Part shown: piece by piece, positions 52,421 through 63,545 of the stretch
Numbering within the stretch: the first letter of the stretch is position 1
How the letters are laid out: every line of letters starts with the position of its first letter
Assembly: GCF_024584515.1 (NCBI RefSeq)
Contig: NZ_CP102173.1
Coordinates: 1,984,001-2,048,000 of the forward strand
Source of the DNA: Aeromicrobium wangtongii
GTDB lineage: Bacteria > Actinomycetota > Actinomycetes > Propionibacteriales > Nocardioidaceae
DNA: 64,000 nucleotides
Reading direction: 5' to 3'
Program-made: the position numbers and the translations under genes
Notes under the pieces: model-generated
What the model was told of the DNA's origin: nothing
The model's input: only the letters and a program-made list of their open reading frames with translations
Database searches by the model: none

Positions 52421-53595
52421 CGGAGCCTCAGGTTCGCCAGGTAGCCCTCGACATTGCGTCGGGTCTCCTCGACCGAGTCACCACCGAACTTCTCGACGAT
52501 GGAGTCGGCCACGACCAGCGCGACCATGGCCTCGGCGACGATGCCGGCGGCCGGCACGGCGCAGACGTCGGAACGCTGGTGGTGCGCCCGCGCCTCCTCG
52601 CCGGTCTGGACGTCGATCGTGCGCAGGGCACGCGGGACCGTCGCGATGGGCTTCATGGCGGCCCGGACGCGCAGCATCTCACCGGTCGTCATGCCGCCCT
52701 CGGTGCCGCCGGCACGGCCGGAGACCCGCCGGATGCCCTCGGGCGTCGGGACGATCTCGTCGTGCGCGAGGGAGCCGCGGGTGCGGGCGAGCTCGAAGCC
52801 GTCACCGATCTCGACGCCCTTGATCGCCTGGATGCCCATCAGGGCCTGGGCCAGACGGCCGTCCAGGCGCTTGTCCCAGTGGGTGTAGGAGCCGAGTCCG
52901 GGCGGGAGCCCTTCCACGACGACCTCGACGACACCGCCGAGGGTGTCGCCCTCCTTGTGGGCCAGGTCGATCTCAGCGACCATCGCGGCGCTGGTGTCCG
53001 CGTCGAAGCAGCGGACCGGGTCGGCGTCGAGTGCGTCGACGTCGGCGTGGGTGGGGATGACCCCGGCGGGCGCGCGCACGGTGCCGAGCTCGACGACGTG
53101 CGAGACGATCGTGGCCCCGGTCGTCTGCTGGATGAACTGGGCGGCGATCTCGCCGAGCGCCACCCGGGCCGCGGTCTCGCGGGCGCTGGCGCGCTCGAGG
53201 ACCGGACGGGCCTCCTCGAAGCCGTACTTCTGCATGCCGGCCAGATCGGCGTGGCCGGGACGCGGCCGGGTCAGCGGCGCATTGCGCTTGAGCCCTGCGA
53301 GGATCTCGCTGTCGACCGGATCGGCCGACATGACCTGCTCCCACTTGGGCCACTCGCTGTTGCCGATGCGCAGGGCGATCGGGCTGCCCATCGTCGTGCC
53401 GTGGCGCAGGCCACCGACGATCTCGAGCTCATCGGCCTCGAAGGCCATCCGCGCACCGCGGCCGTAGCCGAGGCGACGGCGGGCCAGCGCGGCCTGGATC
53501 TCCTTGCTGGTCACCTGCACGCCGGCGGGCAGACCTTCCAGGACGGCGACAAGCGCAGGGCCATGGGACTCACCAGCGGTCAACCAACGAAGCAT
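52417..53595 (-). CDS. aroC: Chorismate synthase
   Basis: Last common step of aromatic amino acid synthesis; needs reduced FMN, so it draws on the riboflavin pathway. The 392 residues begin [21 protein letters not shown] and include the signatures [24 protein letters not shown] and [17 protein letters not shown]. It heads the aroC-aroK-aroB-pepQ-efp-nusB run, with a 68-bp gap before it that separates it from the prepilin peptidase gene. Confidence 0.98.
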   Translation of the reverse strand: MLRWLTAGESHGPALVAVLEGLPAGVQVTSKEIQAALARRRLGYGRGARMAFEADELEIVGGLRHGTTMGSPIALRIGNSEWPKWEQVMSADPVDSEILAGLKRNAPLTRPRPGHADLAGMQKYGFEEARPVLERASARETAARVALGEIAAQFIQQTTGATIVSHVVELGTVRAPAGVIPTHADVDALDADPVRCFDADTSAAMVAEIDLAHKEGDTLGGVVEVVVEGLPPGLGSYTHWDKRLDGRLAQALMGIQAIKGVEIGDGFELARTRGSLAHDEIVPTPEGIRRVSGRAGGTEGGMTTGEMLRVRAAMKPIATVPRALRTIDVQTGEEARAHHQRSDVCAVPAAGIVAEAMVALVVADSIVEKFGGDSVEETRRNVEGYLANLRLR

Positions 53596-53663
53596 GACGA
53601 TGATTCTCCCATGCCGCGCCGGTCACCCCCGCACGCGTCCGCCCCGGTGGGCCCGCGCCGGGC

Positions 53664-54344
53664 TCAGCCGTAGAAGGACGGCCCCCACGCTGCGCCGATC
53701 ACGGCGCCGACCACCATGTACGGGCCGAAGGCGTAGCCCCGCGGGTCGACCAGCTTCAACCGCGACAGCACGACGCCCAGCACCGCCCCGAGGATGAATC
53801 CCGCGTAGATGCCGACGAACACCTGGCTGTACCCCAGGGCACCCAGCGCGAGGGCGAGCACAGCCGAGAGACGGACGTCGCCGTAGCCGAACGCACCGGC
53901 GAAGAATCGGTTGCCGAACCAGTGGAACAGGCGGAACAGCGCGTAGACCACGGCATTGGCGATCAGCGCGTTCACCAGGACGTCGCGATCGTCCAGGAGC
54001 CAGGCGCTCAGCGCGACCAGCACCAACGAGACCACGTACAGAGGTGCCACGATCCGGTACGGCAGCAGCTGGGTGTGCCAGTCGATGAAGGCCAGCCAGA
54101 CACCGACACCGGTCAGGACGACCCACACCGGCAGCAGCCCGGGATCGGCGATCCGCCACGCGACCACCGCGGCCAGCACGGCCGCGGCCATCGCCAGTCC
54201 GATGCGCAGGAACCGGAACTCCGCCAGCACCGCATAGGGCAGCTTGTCGCCCGCCGGGTCCGGGGGCTCCGGCACACGCCGGAGGATCTCAGGGCACGCC
54301 GCGCCGATGAGGGCCGCGACGAGCGCCGAGATCACGATGGACAC
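53664..54344 (-). CDS. Prepilin peptidase (A24), lacks the methylase domain
   Basis: Predicted membrane aspartic protease that trims type IV prepilin leaders, 226 residues with about seven hydrophobic segments. Both catalytic aspartates are visible, in LAFIDWHTQLLP and in the family signature GYGDVRLS. The N-terminal cysteine-containing methylase domain of Gram-negative PilD is absent, as is common in Gram-positive forms. The start is GTG. It lies between aroE and aroC, and no pilin or secretion genes are in the window, so its substrate must be encoded elsewhere. Confidence 0.88.
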   Translation of the reverse strand: MSIVISALVAALIGAACPEILRRVPEPPDPAGDKLPYAVLAEFRFLRIGLAMAAAVLAAVVAWRIADPGLLPVWVVLTGVGVWLAFIDWHTQLLPYRIVAPLYVVSLVLVALSAWLLDDRDVLVNALIANAVVYALFRLFHWFGNRFFAGAFGYGDVRLSAVLALALGALGYSQVFVGIYAGFILGAVLGVVLSRLKLVDPRGYAFGPYMVVGAVIGAAWGPSFYG

Positions 54345-54353
54345 GGACGCACC

Positions 54354-55157
54354 TTAGCGAGCGGACAGCTGGGCGAGGGCGGCCTCGCGCAACAGCTGTG
54401 GAGAAACTCCCGAGCCCGTCATCAGCTCGACCTGCAGCACCGCCTGGTGCGCGAGCAGGTCGATCCCCGACAACAGCGGGACGTCCGACTCGGCAGCGGC
54501 ATGGCCCAGCGCGGTCGGCCAGGGGTCGTACACGACGTCGAAGACCGCCCGCGAGGAGTCGACGAGCTCGTGCGAGCGTGACCCGACCACCTCGCTCGGG
54601 ACGGTCGACACCAGCAGGTCGACCCGGGTCATCAGCGGCTCGTCGAGCAGGCGGACCACGACCTCGACCCCCCGGCTGCGGGCGACGGCCACGGCCTCGG
54701 CGGCACGGGAGGTGTCGCGGACGACGAACTCCAGCGTCTCGACCCCGAGGCGGGCGAGCGTCAGGGTCATCGAGGTCGCCGTGGCGCCCCCGCCCAGGAT
54801 GCGGGCCGTCCGTGGCGGCTTGATGCCGAGCTCGGCGATCGCGGACGCTGCGCCGGGCACATCGGTGTTGTACGCCGCGAGCACACCGTCCTCGACGATC
54901 AGGGTGTTGGCCACACCGAGGGTCTCGACCTCCTCGCTGCGCTGGTTGCCGACCGCGGCGGCCTCGCGCTTGAGCGGCGCGGTGACCGACAGGCCCCGCA
55001 CGTCATCGCCCAAGGCGCCCACGAACGAGGCCAGCTCTCCCTCGGCGACCTCGACGGCCTCGTACGACCAGTCCAGCCCCAGCTCCGCATAGGCGGCGCG
55101 GTGCATGGCCGGCGAGAGGGAGTGGGCGATGGGCGACCCGATGACGGCGCACTGCAT
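54354..55157 (-). CDS. aroE: Shikimate dehydrogenase
   Basis: NADPH-dependent reduction of 3-dehydroshikimate. The 267 residues show the substrate site IGSPIAHSLSPAMHRAAYAE, the catalytic lysine in VTAPLKREA, and the nucleotide loop ILGGGATATSMTLTLARLG. Ten bases follow mltG in the conserved alaS-ruvX-mltG-aroE order. The annotation as AroE rather than a quinate/shikimate paralogue rests on this context. Confidence 0.96.
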   Translation of the reverse strand: MQCAVIGSPIAHSLSPAMHRAAYAELGLDWSYEAVEVAEGELASFVGALGDDVRGLSVTAPLKREAAAVGNQRSEEVETLGVANTLIVEDGVLAAYNTDVPGAASAIAELGIKPPRTARILGGGATATSMTLTLARLGVETLEFVVRDTSRAAEAVAVARSRGVEVVVRLLDEPLMTRVDLLVSTVPSEVVGSRSHELVDSSRAVFDVVYDPWPTALGHAAAESDVPLLSGIDLLAHQAVLQVELMTGSGVSPQLLREAALAQLSAR

Positions 55158-55167
55158 CAGCGGACGC

Positions 55168-56322
55168 TCAGCACTGGGTGTCGGCCCCGAAGGCGGCCTT
55201 GCATGCCTTCACGTGTTCTGCGTACGTGTTGCTGAATGTCGTCTCACCCGTCTCGAGATCGGTCGCCAGGAAGTACAGCCACGAGCCCTCCGCGGGGTTC
55301 AGCGCGGCCTCGATGGTCTTCTCCCCCGGTGACCCGATGGGGCCCGGCGGCAGCCCCGGGTTCTGGTACGTGTTGTAGAGCGAGGGATTGGCCCGCTCCT
55401 CCGGTGTCGTCCACACATCGCCCTCGCGGCCGCTGACGTACGACACCGTCGAGTCCAGCTGCAGCGGCATGCCATCGGCGATGCGGTTGTACAGGACGCG
55501 CGCGATCTTCGGGTAGTCCTGGTCGAGCTTGCCCTCGAACTCCAGGATGCTGGCGACGGTGAGGACCTCCTCGCCGGTGAGCCCCAGCGCCTTGGCGCGG
55601 GTGGAGATGTCCAGGGACTTGGCGACGTCGACGGTCTTCTTGACCATCCGCCGCAACAGCTCGGTCGCGGTGGTGCCGGGCTCGACCTCGTAGGTGGCGG
55701 GGTACAGATAGCCCTCGGGGTTGAGCTGCGCGACGGCGGGCAGGCCGAGTGTCTCGGGCTTGTCCAGCGCGGCGGTCAGCTCCTCCTCGGTGATGTCGGT
55801 GTTCTTGGCGATCGCGGCGACGATCTGGCCGACGCGCGATCCCTCGGGGATCGTGACCTTGCCCTCGGCGCGGTTGCCGCGGTCGGTCAGCTCACGCATC
55901 GCCCACTCGGCCGACATCTCCTTGCGCAGGTTGAACGAACCGGCCTGGATCGACTGGAACCGGGCGTCCTTCAGCGCGAGCTGGTAGAACGCGTCGGCGC
56001 TCTTGACCACGCCGGCGTCGTACAGGATGGTGGCGATCTTCTGACCGTCGGCTCCCGGCGGGATCGTCACGACGACCTGGCCCGTCCCCTGCCCGGTGTA
56101 GTCCTCGGCGCTGGAGAAGAAGCGGTCCTTGACCTTGCCGCCCACGACCACGACGGCGATCACCAGGACCACCACGACGGCCAGGGCGATGATCCGGCGT
56201 CCCCACGGGGGCCGCGGGGGGCGCTCCGCGCGGCGCCTGCCGGGCGTGTGGTCGGGCTCGGACGTGCCGTCCATGATCAGGTCCAGGCCACTGGGACCCA
56301 TGGGATCGCCGGTTGTACTCAT
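55168..56322 (-). CDS. mltG: Endolytic transglycosylase MltG
   Basis: Membrane-anchored enzyme that cuts nascent peptidoglycan strands and sets glycan length. The 384-residue protein has a cytoplasmic N terminus of about 42 residues rich in Pro and Arg, one membrane helix (about 43-63), a LysM-like region and the catalytic YceG domain, with the expected glutamate in VASILEFEG and the blocks YNRIADGMPLQLDSTVSY and NTYQNPGLPPGPIGSPG. It follows ruvX by seven bases. Confidence 0.95.
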   Translation of the reverse strand: MSTTGDPMGPSGLDLIMDGTSEPDHTPGRRRAERPPRPPWGRRIIALAVVVVLVIAVVVVGGKVKDRFFSSAEDYTGQGTGQVVVTIPPGADGQKIATILYDAGVVKSADAFYQLALKDARFQSIQAGSFNLRKEMSAEWAMRELTDRGNRAEGKVTIPEGSRVGQIVAAIAKNTDITEEELTAALDKPETLGLPAVAQLNPEGYLYPATYEVEPGTTATELLRRMVKKTVDVAKSLDISTRAKALGLTGEEVLTVASILEFEGKLDQDYPKIARVLYNRIADGMPLQLDSTVSYVSGREGDVWTTPEERANPSLYNTYQNPGLPPGPIGSPGEKTIEAALNPAEGSWLYFLATDLETGETTFSNTYAEHVKACKAAFGADTQC

Positions 56323-56329
56323 TGTGTCC

Positions 56330-56782
56330 TCACATGCTCTCGCCGGGGGCAGACCCGCGGCTTCGCTCGGAATCCAACGCGGTCTGCAGAATCACCGTAG
56401 CGGCCGCCTGGTCGATGATGCTGCGTTTGCCACGGCCGGAGCGGCCACTTTCGCGCAGCATCGAGTCGGCCGTGATGGTCGACATCCGCTCGTCGAACAG
56501 CCGGATCGGCACGGGGTCGATCGCTGCGGACAGCTCGTCGCAGAAGGCCCGCACCTTGATCGCCGCGGGTCCTTCTCGCCCCGACAGACCCATCGGGAGG
56601 CCGACGATGCACTCGAACACGTCGTACTCGCGGACGATCTCGGCCAGACGCTTGATCGCGCCCTGACCGGCCGGGACGGTCTCGACGGGAGTCGCCAGGA
56701 TGCCATCGGGGTCGCTGATCGCGACGCCGATGCGGACATCACCCACATCCACGCCGAGCCGCCGGCCACGCCTGGTCGTCAC
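56330..56782 (-). CDS. ruvX: YqgF/RuvX family nuclease
   Basis: RNase H-fold protein annotated as putative Holliday-junction resolvase, with a likely role in pre-16S rRNA processing in studied bacteria; 150 residues. Conserved acidic and core blocks are LGVDVGDVRIGVAISD, VGLPMGLSG and LFDERMSTITAD. The start is GTG overlapping the alaS stop by GTGA. Fixed position between alaS and mltG in actinobacteria. Confidence 0.93.
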   Translation of the reverse strand: MTTRRGRRLGVDVGDVRIGVAISDPDGILATPVETVPAGQGAIKRLAEIVREYDVFECIVGLPMGLSGREGPAAIKVRAFCDELSAAIDPVPIRLFDERMSTITADSMLRESGRSGRGKRSIIDQAAATVILQTALDSERSRGSAPGESM

Positions 56783-59436
56783 GCTGTCAGCGCCGCCTCG
56801 ACCGCGGCCAGCGCGGCGGGGATGCCCGCCACGTCGGTGCCGCCCCCCTGCGCCACATCGGCCTTGCCGCCGCCACGCCCGCCGATGTGCTGACCGACGA
56901 CCTTGATCAGGTCGTTGGCGGACAGTCCACGGTCCTGGGCGGCGTCGTTCAGCGCCACGACGGCGGCGGGCTTGTCGCCCGCATCGCCGATCACGACGAC
57001 GACGGCCGGGCGTCCCGCGAGGCGCTTGCGGATGTCGAGCGCGATGGTGCGCACGTCTCCCCCGCCGGCGCCGGCCGCGTGGTGACCGACATAGGCCACC
57101 CCGCCGACGTCCTTCGCGCTGTTGGCGACATCGCCGGCGGCACCCAGCAGCTGGGCGGCCTTGATCTTCTCGGCGGCCTTCTCGGCGGCCTTGAGCCGGT
57201 CCATCAGGTCCTGGACGCGGCCGGGCACGTCCTCGGGCTGGGTCTTGAGGATCTCCGTCAGCTGGCGGACGACGTCACGCTCGCGGGCGAGGTACTGGAA
57301 GCCCTCGATGCCGACCAGGGCCTCGACGCGGCGGGTGCCCGCGCCGACGGAGCCGTCCGACGTGATGACCAGGGTGCCGATCTGGGACGAGCGGTCGACG
57401 TGGGTGCCGCCGCACAGCTCGCGCGACCAGGGGCCACCGATCTCGACGACCCGGACGTCCTCGCCGTAGGTCTCGCCGAACAGCGCCAGCGCACCCCACT
57501 CGCGGGCCTCGGCCAGCGACATCGTCTGCGCGGTGACGGGCAGGTCGGCGCGCAGGGCGCGGTTCGACACCTCCTCGACGCCGGAGAGCTGATCGGGCGA
57601 CAGGCCGCCGCTCCAGCCGTAGTCCAGGCGCAGATACCCGGGTCGGTTGAACGAGCCGGACTGCAGCGCCGTGGGGCCCAGCACCTGGCGCAGCGCGGCG
57701 TGGACGACGTGGGTGCCCGAGTGCGCCTGACGCGCACCGAGACGCCACTCGGGGTCGACATCGGCCTCGAGTGTCCGGTCGACCGTCAGCTCGCCCTCCA
57801 GGACGCGCACCTGGTGCACGACCAGACCGCGGACGGGGCGCTGGACGTCCAGCACCTCGGCGCGGCCGCCGTCCCACACCAGGTGGCCGGCATCGGCGTG
57901 CTGGCCGCCGGACTCGGCGTAGAACGGGGTGCGGTCGAGCACGACCTCGCCGACCGATCCGGCGCCGATCGCGGGCACCGTGCCGCCGCCGGCGATGAGC
58001 GCCAGGACGCGCGACTCGGTGGTCAGCGTCGTGTACGCCTGCCAGTCGGTGGGTCCGTTGGCGTCGAGCGCGGCCCGGTAGACCGTGGTGTCGGCGTGGT
58101 TGCCCTTCTTGGACTTGGCGTCGGCCTTCGCGCGCGAGCGCTGCTCGGCCATGAGGGCGCGGAAGCCGTCCTCGTCGACGCTGAGGCCCTGCTCGGAGGC
58201 CATCTCCAGGGTCAGGTCGATCGGGAAGCCGTAGGTGTCGTGCAGGGCGAAGGCCTGGTCGCCGGGCAGCGTCGAGCCGCCCTTCTCCTTGACCGCGACG
58301 GCGGCGCTCTCGAAGATCTGCGTGCCCTTGCCGAGGGTCTGGCGGAAGGTCTCCTCCTCGGCGTACGCGATCTGCTCGATGCGCGGGAAGTCCGCCTCGA
58401 GCTCGGGGTACGACGACTTCATGCGCTCCAGGCTGACCGGCAGCAGCAGCGGCAGGGCCGGGTCCTCGAAGCCGAGCAGACGGACCGAGCGCACCGCGCG
58501 ACGCAGCAGACGACGCAGGACGTACCCGCGGGCCTCGTTGCCGGGGGTCACGCCGTCGCCCATCAGCATCAGGCCGCTGCGGACGTGATCGGCGATGACC
58601 CGGAAGCGGACATCGTCGGTGTGATCGCGGCCGTAGGCGCGCCCGGAGATCTCGGCGGCCTTCTCGATGACCGGGAAGACCTCGTCGATCTCGTACAGGT
58701 TGCCCTTGCCCTGCAACAGGTAGGCGACGCGCTCCAGGCCCATGCCGGTGTCGATGTTCTTGTTCGGCAGCTCACCGATGACATCGAACTGGTCCTTGGC
58801 GCGGACGTTGGTGATCTCCTCCTGCATGAACACCAGGTTCCAGATCTCCAGGAAGCGGTCCTCGTCGACGACCGGGCCCCCGTCGGGCCCGAACTCGGGG
58901 CCGCGGTCGACGTAGATCTCGCTGCACGGGCCACCGGGGCCGGGAACGCCCATGTGCCAGTAGTTGTCGAGCAGGCCGCGGTCCTGGATGCGCTCGTCCG
59001 GCAGGCCGGCGACCTTCTTCCACAGCGCACGCGACTCCTGGTCGGTGTGCAGGACGGTGACCCAGATCTTGTCGGGGTCGATGCCCAGCCCGCCCTCGTC
59101 GACCGAGCCGGTGATCAGGCCCCACGCGTGGGTGATGGCGCCTTCCTTGAAGTAGTCGCCGAACGAGAAGTTGCCGTTCATCTGGAAGAACGTGCCGTGC
59201 CGGGTGGTCTTGCCGACCTCCTCGATGTCGAGGGTGCGCACGCACTTCTGGACGCTCGTGGCGGTGTGCCACGGCGGCGTCTCCTGGCCGAGGAAGTACG
59301 GCTTGAACGGCACCATGCCGGCGTTGACGAACAGCAGGTTCGGGTCGTCGAACAGCAACGGGGCCGAGGGCACGACGGTGTGTCCCGCCTTCTCGAAGTG
59401 GTCGAGGAATCGGCGGCGGATCTCCGCGGTCTGCAT
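56779..59436 (-). CDS. alaS: Alanyl-tRNA synthetase
   Basis: Attaches alanine to tRNA and edits mischarged serine and glycine. The 885 residues include the class II core (MQTAEIRRRFLDHFEKAGH start, FFQMNGNFSFGDYFKEGAI), the tRNA-recognition helices, the editing domain with zinc ligands in HSGTHVVHAAL and CGGTHVDRSSQIG, and the C-Ala domain with GRGGGKADVAQGGG at the end. The start ATG shares one base with the stop of the DUF6167-like gene; an upstream extension has no similarity. Confidence 0.98.
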   Translation of the reverse strand: MQTAEIRRRFLDHFEKAGHTVVPSAPLLFDDPNLLFVNAGMVPFKPYFLGQETPPWHTATSVQKCVRTLDIEEVGKTTRHGTFFQMNGNFSFGDYFKEGAITHAWGLITGSVDEGGLGIDPDKIWVTVLHTDQESRALWKKVAGLPDERIQDRGLLDNYWHMGVPGPGGPCSEIYVDRGPEFGPDGGPVVDEDRFLEIWNLVFMQEEITNVRAKDQFDVIGELPNKNIDTGMGLERVAYLLQGKGNLYEIDEVFPVIEKAAEISGRAYGRDHTDDVRFRVIADHVRSGLMLMGDGVTPGNEARGYVLRRLLRRAVRSVRLLGFEDPALPLLLPVSLERMKSSYPELEADFPRIEQIAYAEEETFRQTLGKGTQIFESAAVAVKEKGGSTLPGDQAFALHDTYGFPIDLTLEMASEQGLSVDEDGFRALMAEQRSRAKADAKSKKGNHADTTVYRAALDANGPTDWQAYTTLTTESRVLALIAGGGTVPAIGAGSVGEVVLDRTPFYAESGGQHADAGHLVWDGGRAEVLDVQRPVRGLVVHQVRVLEGELTVDRTLEADVDPEWRLGARQAHSGTHVVHAALRQVLGPTALQSGSFNRPGYLRLDYGWSGGLSPDQLSGVEEVSNRALRADLPVTAQTMSLAEAREWGALALFGETYGEDVRVVEIGGPWSRELCGGTHVDRSSQIGTLVITSDGSVGAGTRRVEALVGIEGFQYLARERDVVRQLTEILKTQPEDVPGRVQDLMDRLKAAEKAAEKIKAAQLLGAAGDVANSAKDVGGVAYVGHHAAGAGGGDVRTIALDIRKRLAGRPAVVVVIGDAGDKPAAVVALNDAAQDRGLSANDLIKVVGQHIGGRGGGKADVAQGGGTDVAGIPAALAAVEAALTA

Positions 59437-59741
59437 CAGGTTGCCTTCTTGTCGAGTGGGGCCCGGTGGGCCTCTGCGAGGGGGATGTCTTCGGGGTGGG
59501 CCTCGTCGAGGCCCAGGGAGTCGGGAGCGGAACGGTCCGCCAGGGTCCGGGCGATCTGCTGCTCGCGCGCGGTCATGCCGACCCGCATCTCGGAGCTGAA
59601 CGCCCGCCAGCCGACGCCGAGGGCCGCGGCCTGGTCGACGACGCCGGGAGCCGACAGCCGGTACGCGACGCGACGCGCCTTCGCGGCGGAGTAGACCCCC
59701 GCCGCGGAGCCGGCGACGAACCACACGATGCGCGACTTCAT
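59436..59741 (-). CDS. DUF6167-like small membrane protein
   Basis: Small conserved protein of 101 residues. Residues 1-22 include one hydrophobic stretch (IVWFVAGSAAGVYSAAKARR), probably a membrane anchor with a basic cytoplasmic face; the rest is charged and helical and ends in an acidic-to-basic tail. Homologues sit immediately before alaS in actinobacteria. Function unknown. It shares a base with the alaS start, so it is likely co-translated. Confidence 0.75.
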   Translation of the reverse strand: MKSRIVWFVAGSAAGVYSAAKARRVAYRLSAPGVVDQAAALGVGWRAFSSEMRVGMTAREQQIARTLADRSAPDSLGLDEAHPEDIPLAEAHRAPLDKKAT

Positions 59742-59751
59742 GGCGTCCTCC

Positions 59752-60234
59752 TCATGATCCGAGCCACTGGTCGGACGGCGGGGTGGGGCGCGTGGAGCGG
59801 ACCGCGCGACGTCCGGCCTGCAGCCGCTCGCGCCGGCGGCGCCGGAACTCCCGGCGCATCAGTGCCGAGATGCGGTCGCGGCTCTCGGGTCGCAGCGCGT
59901 GGGCGGCACCGTGGAGGAACACCGACAGGCGCACGCCGGGTCGTCCGAGCACGGTCTGCACGACCTGCTGCTGCGTCGGCGGGACGACGAGGCGTCCCTC
60001 CACGATGCGCGGCTCCAGGTCGTCGGTCGTGACGTCGGCCGAGTCGAGCAGCACGACCTCGGCGGCAGGACGCGTGGGCGTCTCGACGACGGCGGCCGGA
60101 GCCGGCTGCGGAGCCACCGCGGGCTGCGAGTTCCGCGACATCTGGCGCACCGCGCGGACGGCGACGAGGGCAGCACAGATCGCGACCACGGCCAGCACCG
60201 CGGTCGCCACGAGGACCCAGACCTCTGCCGACAT
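59752..60234 (-). CDS. Single-span membrane protein, unknown function
   Basis: Protein of 160 residues I cannot assign to a characterised family. It has one N-terminal membrane segment (about 5-27), a Pro/Ala-rich linker (38-60), a central region (VVLLDSADVTTDDLEPRI, IVEGRLVVPPTQQQVVQTV) and an Arg-rich C terminus (RREFRRRRRERLQAGRR) that could bind nucleic acid or lipid head groups. It precedes the DUF6167-like gene by ten bases. Probably a conserved partner in the alaS locus. Confidence 0.65.
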   Translation of the reverse strand: MSAEVWVLVATAVLAVVAICAALVAVRAVRQMSRNSQPAVAPQPAPAAVVETPTRPAAEVVLLDSADVTTDDLEPRIVEGRLVVPPTQQQVVQTVLGRPGVRLSVFLHGAAHALRPESRDRISALMRREFRRRRRERLQAGRRAVRSTRPTPPSDQWLGS

Positions 60235-60286
60235 GCCTACGAGCCTATCGCGGCGCCGCGCGTCGCGAATCTGCTGGCCGGGAGCC

Positions 60287-61651
60287 TCAACGGTCGCGCA
60301 GGATCTTGCGGATCATCGCGAGCCGCTCACCGAGGCGGGCCTCGAAGCCGTGCTCGGTGGGTTCGAAGTACATCGCGCCGTCGACGTCGTCGGGCGCGTA
60401 CTGCTGGCCGACGACACCGCGGACGTCGTTGTGCGGGTACTGGTAGTCGTGCCCGTGGCCCAGCTTCTTGGCACCCGCGTAGTGCGCATCACGCAGCGCC
60501 GGTGGGACCGCGCCGACCTTGCCGGCGCGGACATCGGCCTGGGCGCGGTCGATCGCGACGACCACGGCATTGGACTTCGGCGCGGCGGCCAGGTGGATGA
60601 CGGCCTGTGCCAGCGGGATGCGCGCCTCGGGGAAGCCGATCATCGCGACCGCCTGAGCGGTGGCGGTGGCCAGCGGCAGGGCGGTCGGGTCGGCCATGCC
60701 GATGTCCTCGCTGGCGTGGATCATCAGGCGGCGGGCGATGAAGCGCGGGTCCTCCCCCGCCTCGATCATCCGGGCCAGGTAGTGCAGCGCGGCATCGACG
60801 TCCGAGCCGCGGATCGACTTGATGAACGCGCTGATGACGTCATAGTGCTGGTCGCCCTGGCGGTCGTAGCGGACCGCCGCCTTGTCGACGGCCAGCGCGG
60901 CGTCCTCGACGTCGATCTGCTCCTTGCCCTGACTGGTCGCGGCACCGGCGGCCGCCTCGAGGTAGGTCAGCACGCGGCGCCCGTCGCCGCCGGCCAGCCG
61001 CACGAGGTGTGACCGGGCCTCCTCGGTGAGGGTCACGGTGCCGGCGAGACCACGCTCGTCGGTCAGGGCGCGGTCGACCAGCACCCCGATGTCGTCGTCG
61101 GTGAGGCTCTCCAGGGTCAGCAGCAGGCTGCGGCTCAGCAGCGGCGAGATGACGCTGAAGTGCGGGTTCTCGGTGGTCGCGGCGACGAGGGACACCCAGC
61201 GGTTCTCGACGCCGGGCAGCAGGGCGTCCTGCTGGGACTTGCTGAAGCGGTGGACCTCGTCGACGAACAGGACCGTCTCGGTGCCGCTTTGCGCCAGCGC
61301 GCGGCGGGCCCCGGCGATCGTCTCGCGGACCTCCTTGACGCCCGCGGACACGGCCGAGACCTCGACGAAGCGACGATCGGTGTGCGCGCTCAGCAGGCTG
61401 GCGATCGTTGTCTTGCCCGTGCCGGGCGGGCCCCACAGCAGGATCGTGAGCGGCTGGTTGCCGTCGATCATCTGCCGCAGCGGCGACCCGGGCGCGAGCA
61501 GGTGCTGCTGGCCCACGAGCTCGTCGAGCGACCGCGGGCGCATCCGCACCGCCAGCGGCGCCGAGGAGTGCGTGTTGCCGCTGAGCGTCCCCGACCCGCT
61601 GCCCGTCGTGGGTGGGCCCTCCGGGATGTCGAACAATCCGTCAGAGCTCAT
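60287..61651 (-). CDS. rarA: Replication-associated recombination protein RarA
   Basis: AAA+ ATPase of the RarA/MgsA/WRNIP1 family, acting at stalled replication forks; 454 residues. Walker A is GPPGTGKT at 74-81, Walker [11 protein letters not shown] near 124-133, and sensor 1 VAATTENP. The C-terminal tetramerisation region with [22 protein letters not shown] and [14 protein letters not shown] is intact. The first 30 residues are a Gly/Ser/Thr-rich lead. A 52-bp gap separates it from the next gene; a large palindrome lies upstream, between it and aspS. Confidence 0.96.
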   Translation of the reverse strand: MSSDGLFDIPEGPPTTGSGSGTLSGNTHSSAPLAVRMRPRSLDELVGQQHLLAPGSPLRQMIDGNQPLTILLWGPPGTGKTTIASLLSAHTDRRFVEVSAVSAGVKEVRETIAGARRALAQSGTETVLFVDEVHRFSKSQQDALLPGVENRWVSLVAATTENPHFSVISPLLSRSLLLTLESLTDDDIGVLVDRALTDERGLAGTVTLTEEARSHLVRLAGGDGRRVLTYLEAAAGAATSQGKEQIDVEDAALAVDKAAVRYDRQGDQHYDVISAFIKSIRGSDVDAALHYLARMIEAGEDPRFIARRLMIHASEDIGMADPTALPLATATAQAVAMIGFPEARIPLAQAVIHLAAAPKSNAVVVAIDRAQADVRAGKVGAVPPALRDAHYAGAKKLGHGHDYQYPHNDVRGVVGQQYAPDDVDGAMYFEPTEHGFEARLGERLAMIRKILRDR

Positions 61652-61680
61652 GCCCCGAGCCTAGTCGCCGCTCCGCCGGT

Positions 61681-61774
61681 GGCGGTTTACCACGGTCCCT
61701 CCGCAAACCTCGTCCGCCCGAGGGAAATCTCCCGTGGGCGGACGCACCTTGCCGAGGGACCGTGGTAAACCGCC
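61681..61774. repeat. 94-bp nested palindrome between rarA and aspS
   Basis: The outer arms (61681-61701 and 61754-61774) are a perfect 21-bp inverted repeat. Inside, GCAA/TTGC and CGTCCGCCC/GGGCGGACG continue the symmetry down to a GGGA-AATC-TCCC tip, so almost the whole element folds into one long hairpin. Both flanking genes read the same way (aspS to rarA). It lacks a U-tract. Confidence 0.92.
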
Positions 61775-61787
61775 GGTCCCGGACGGC

Positions 61788-63541
<1,754 letters not shown>

Positions 63542-63545
<4 letters not shown>

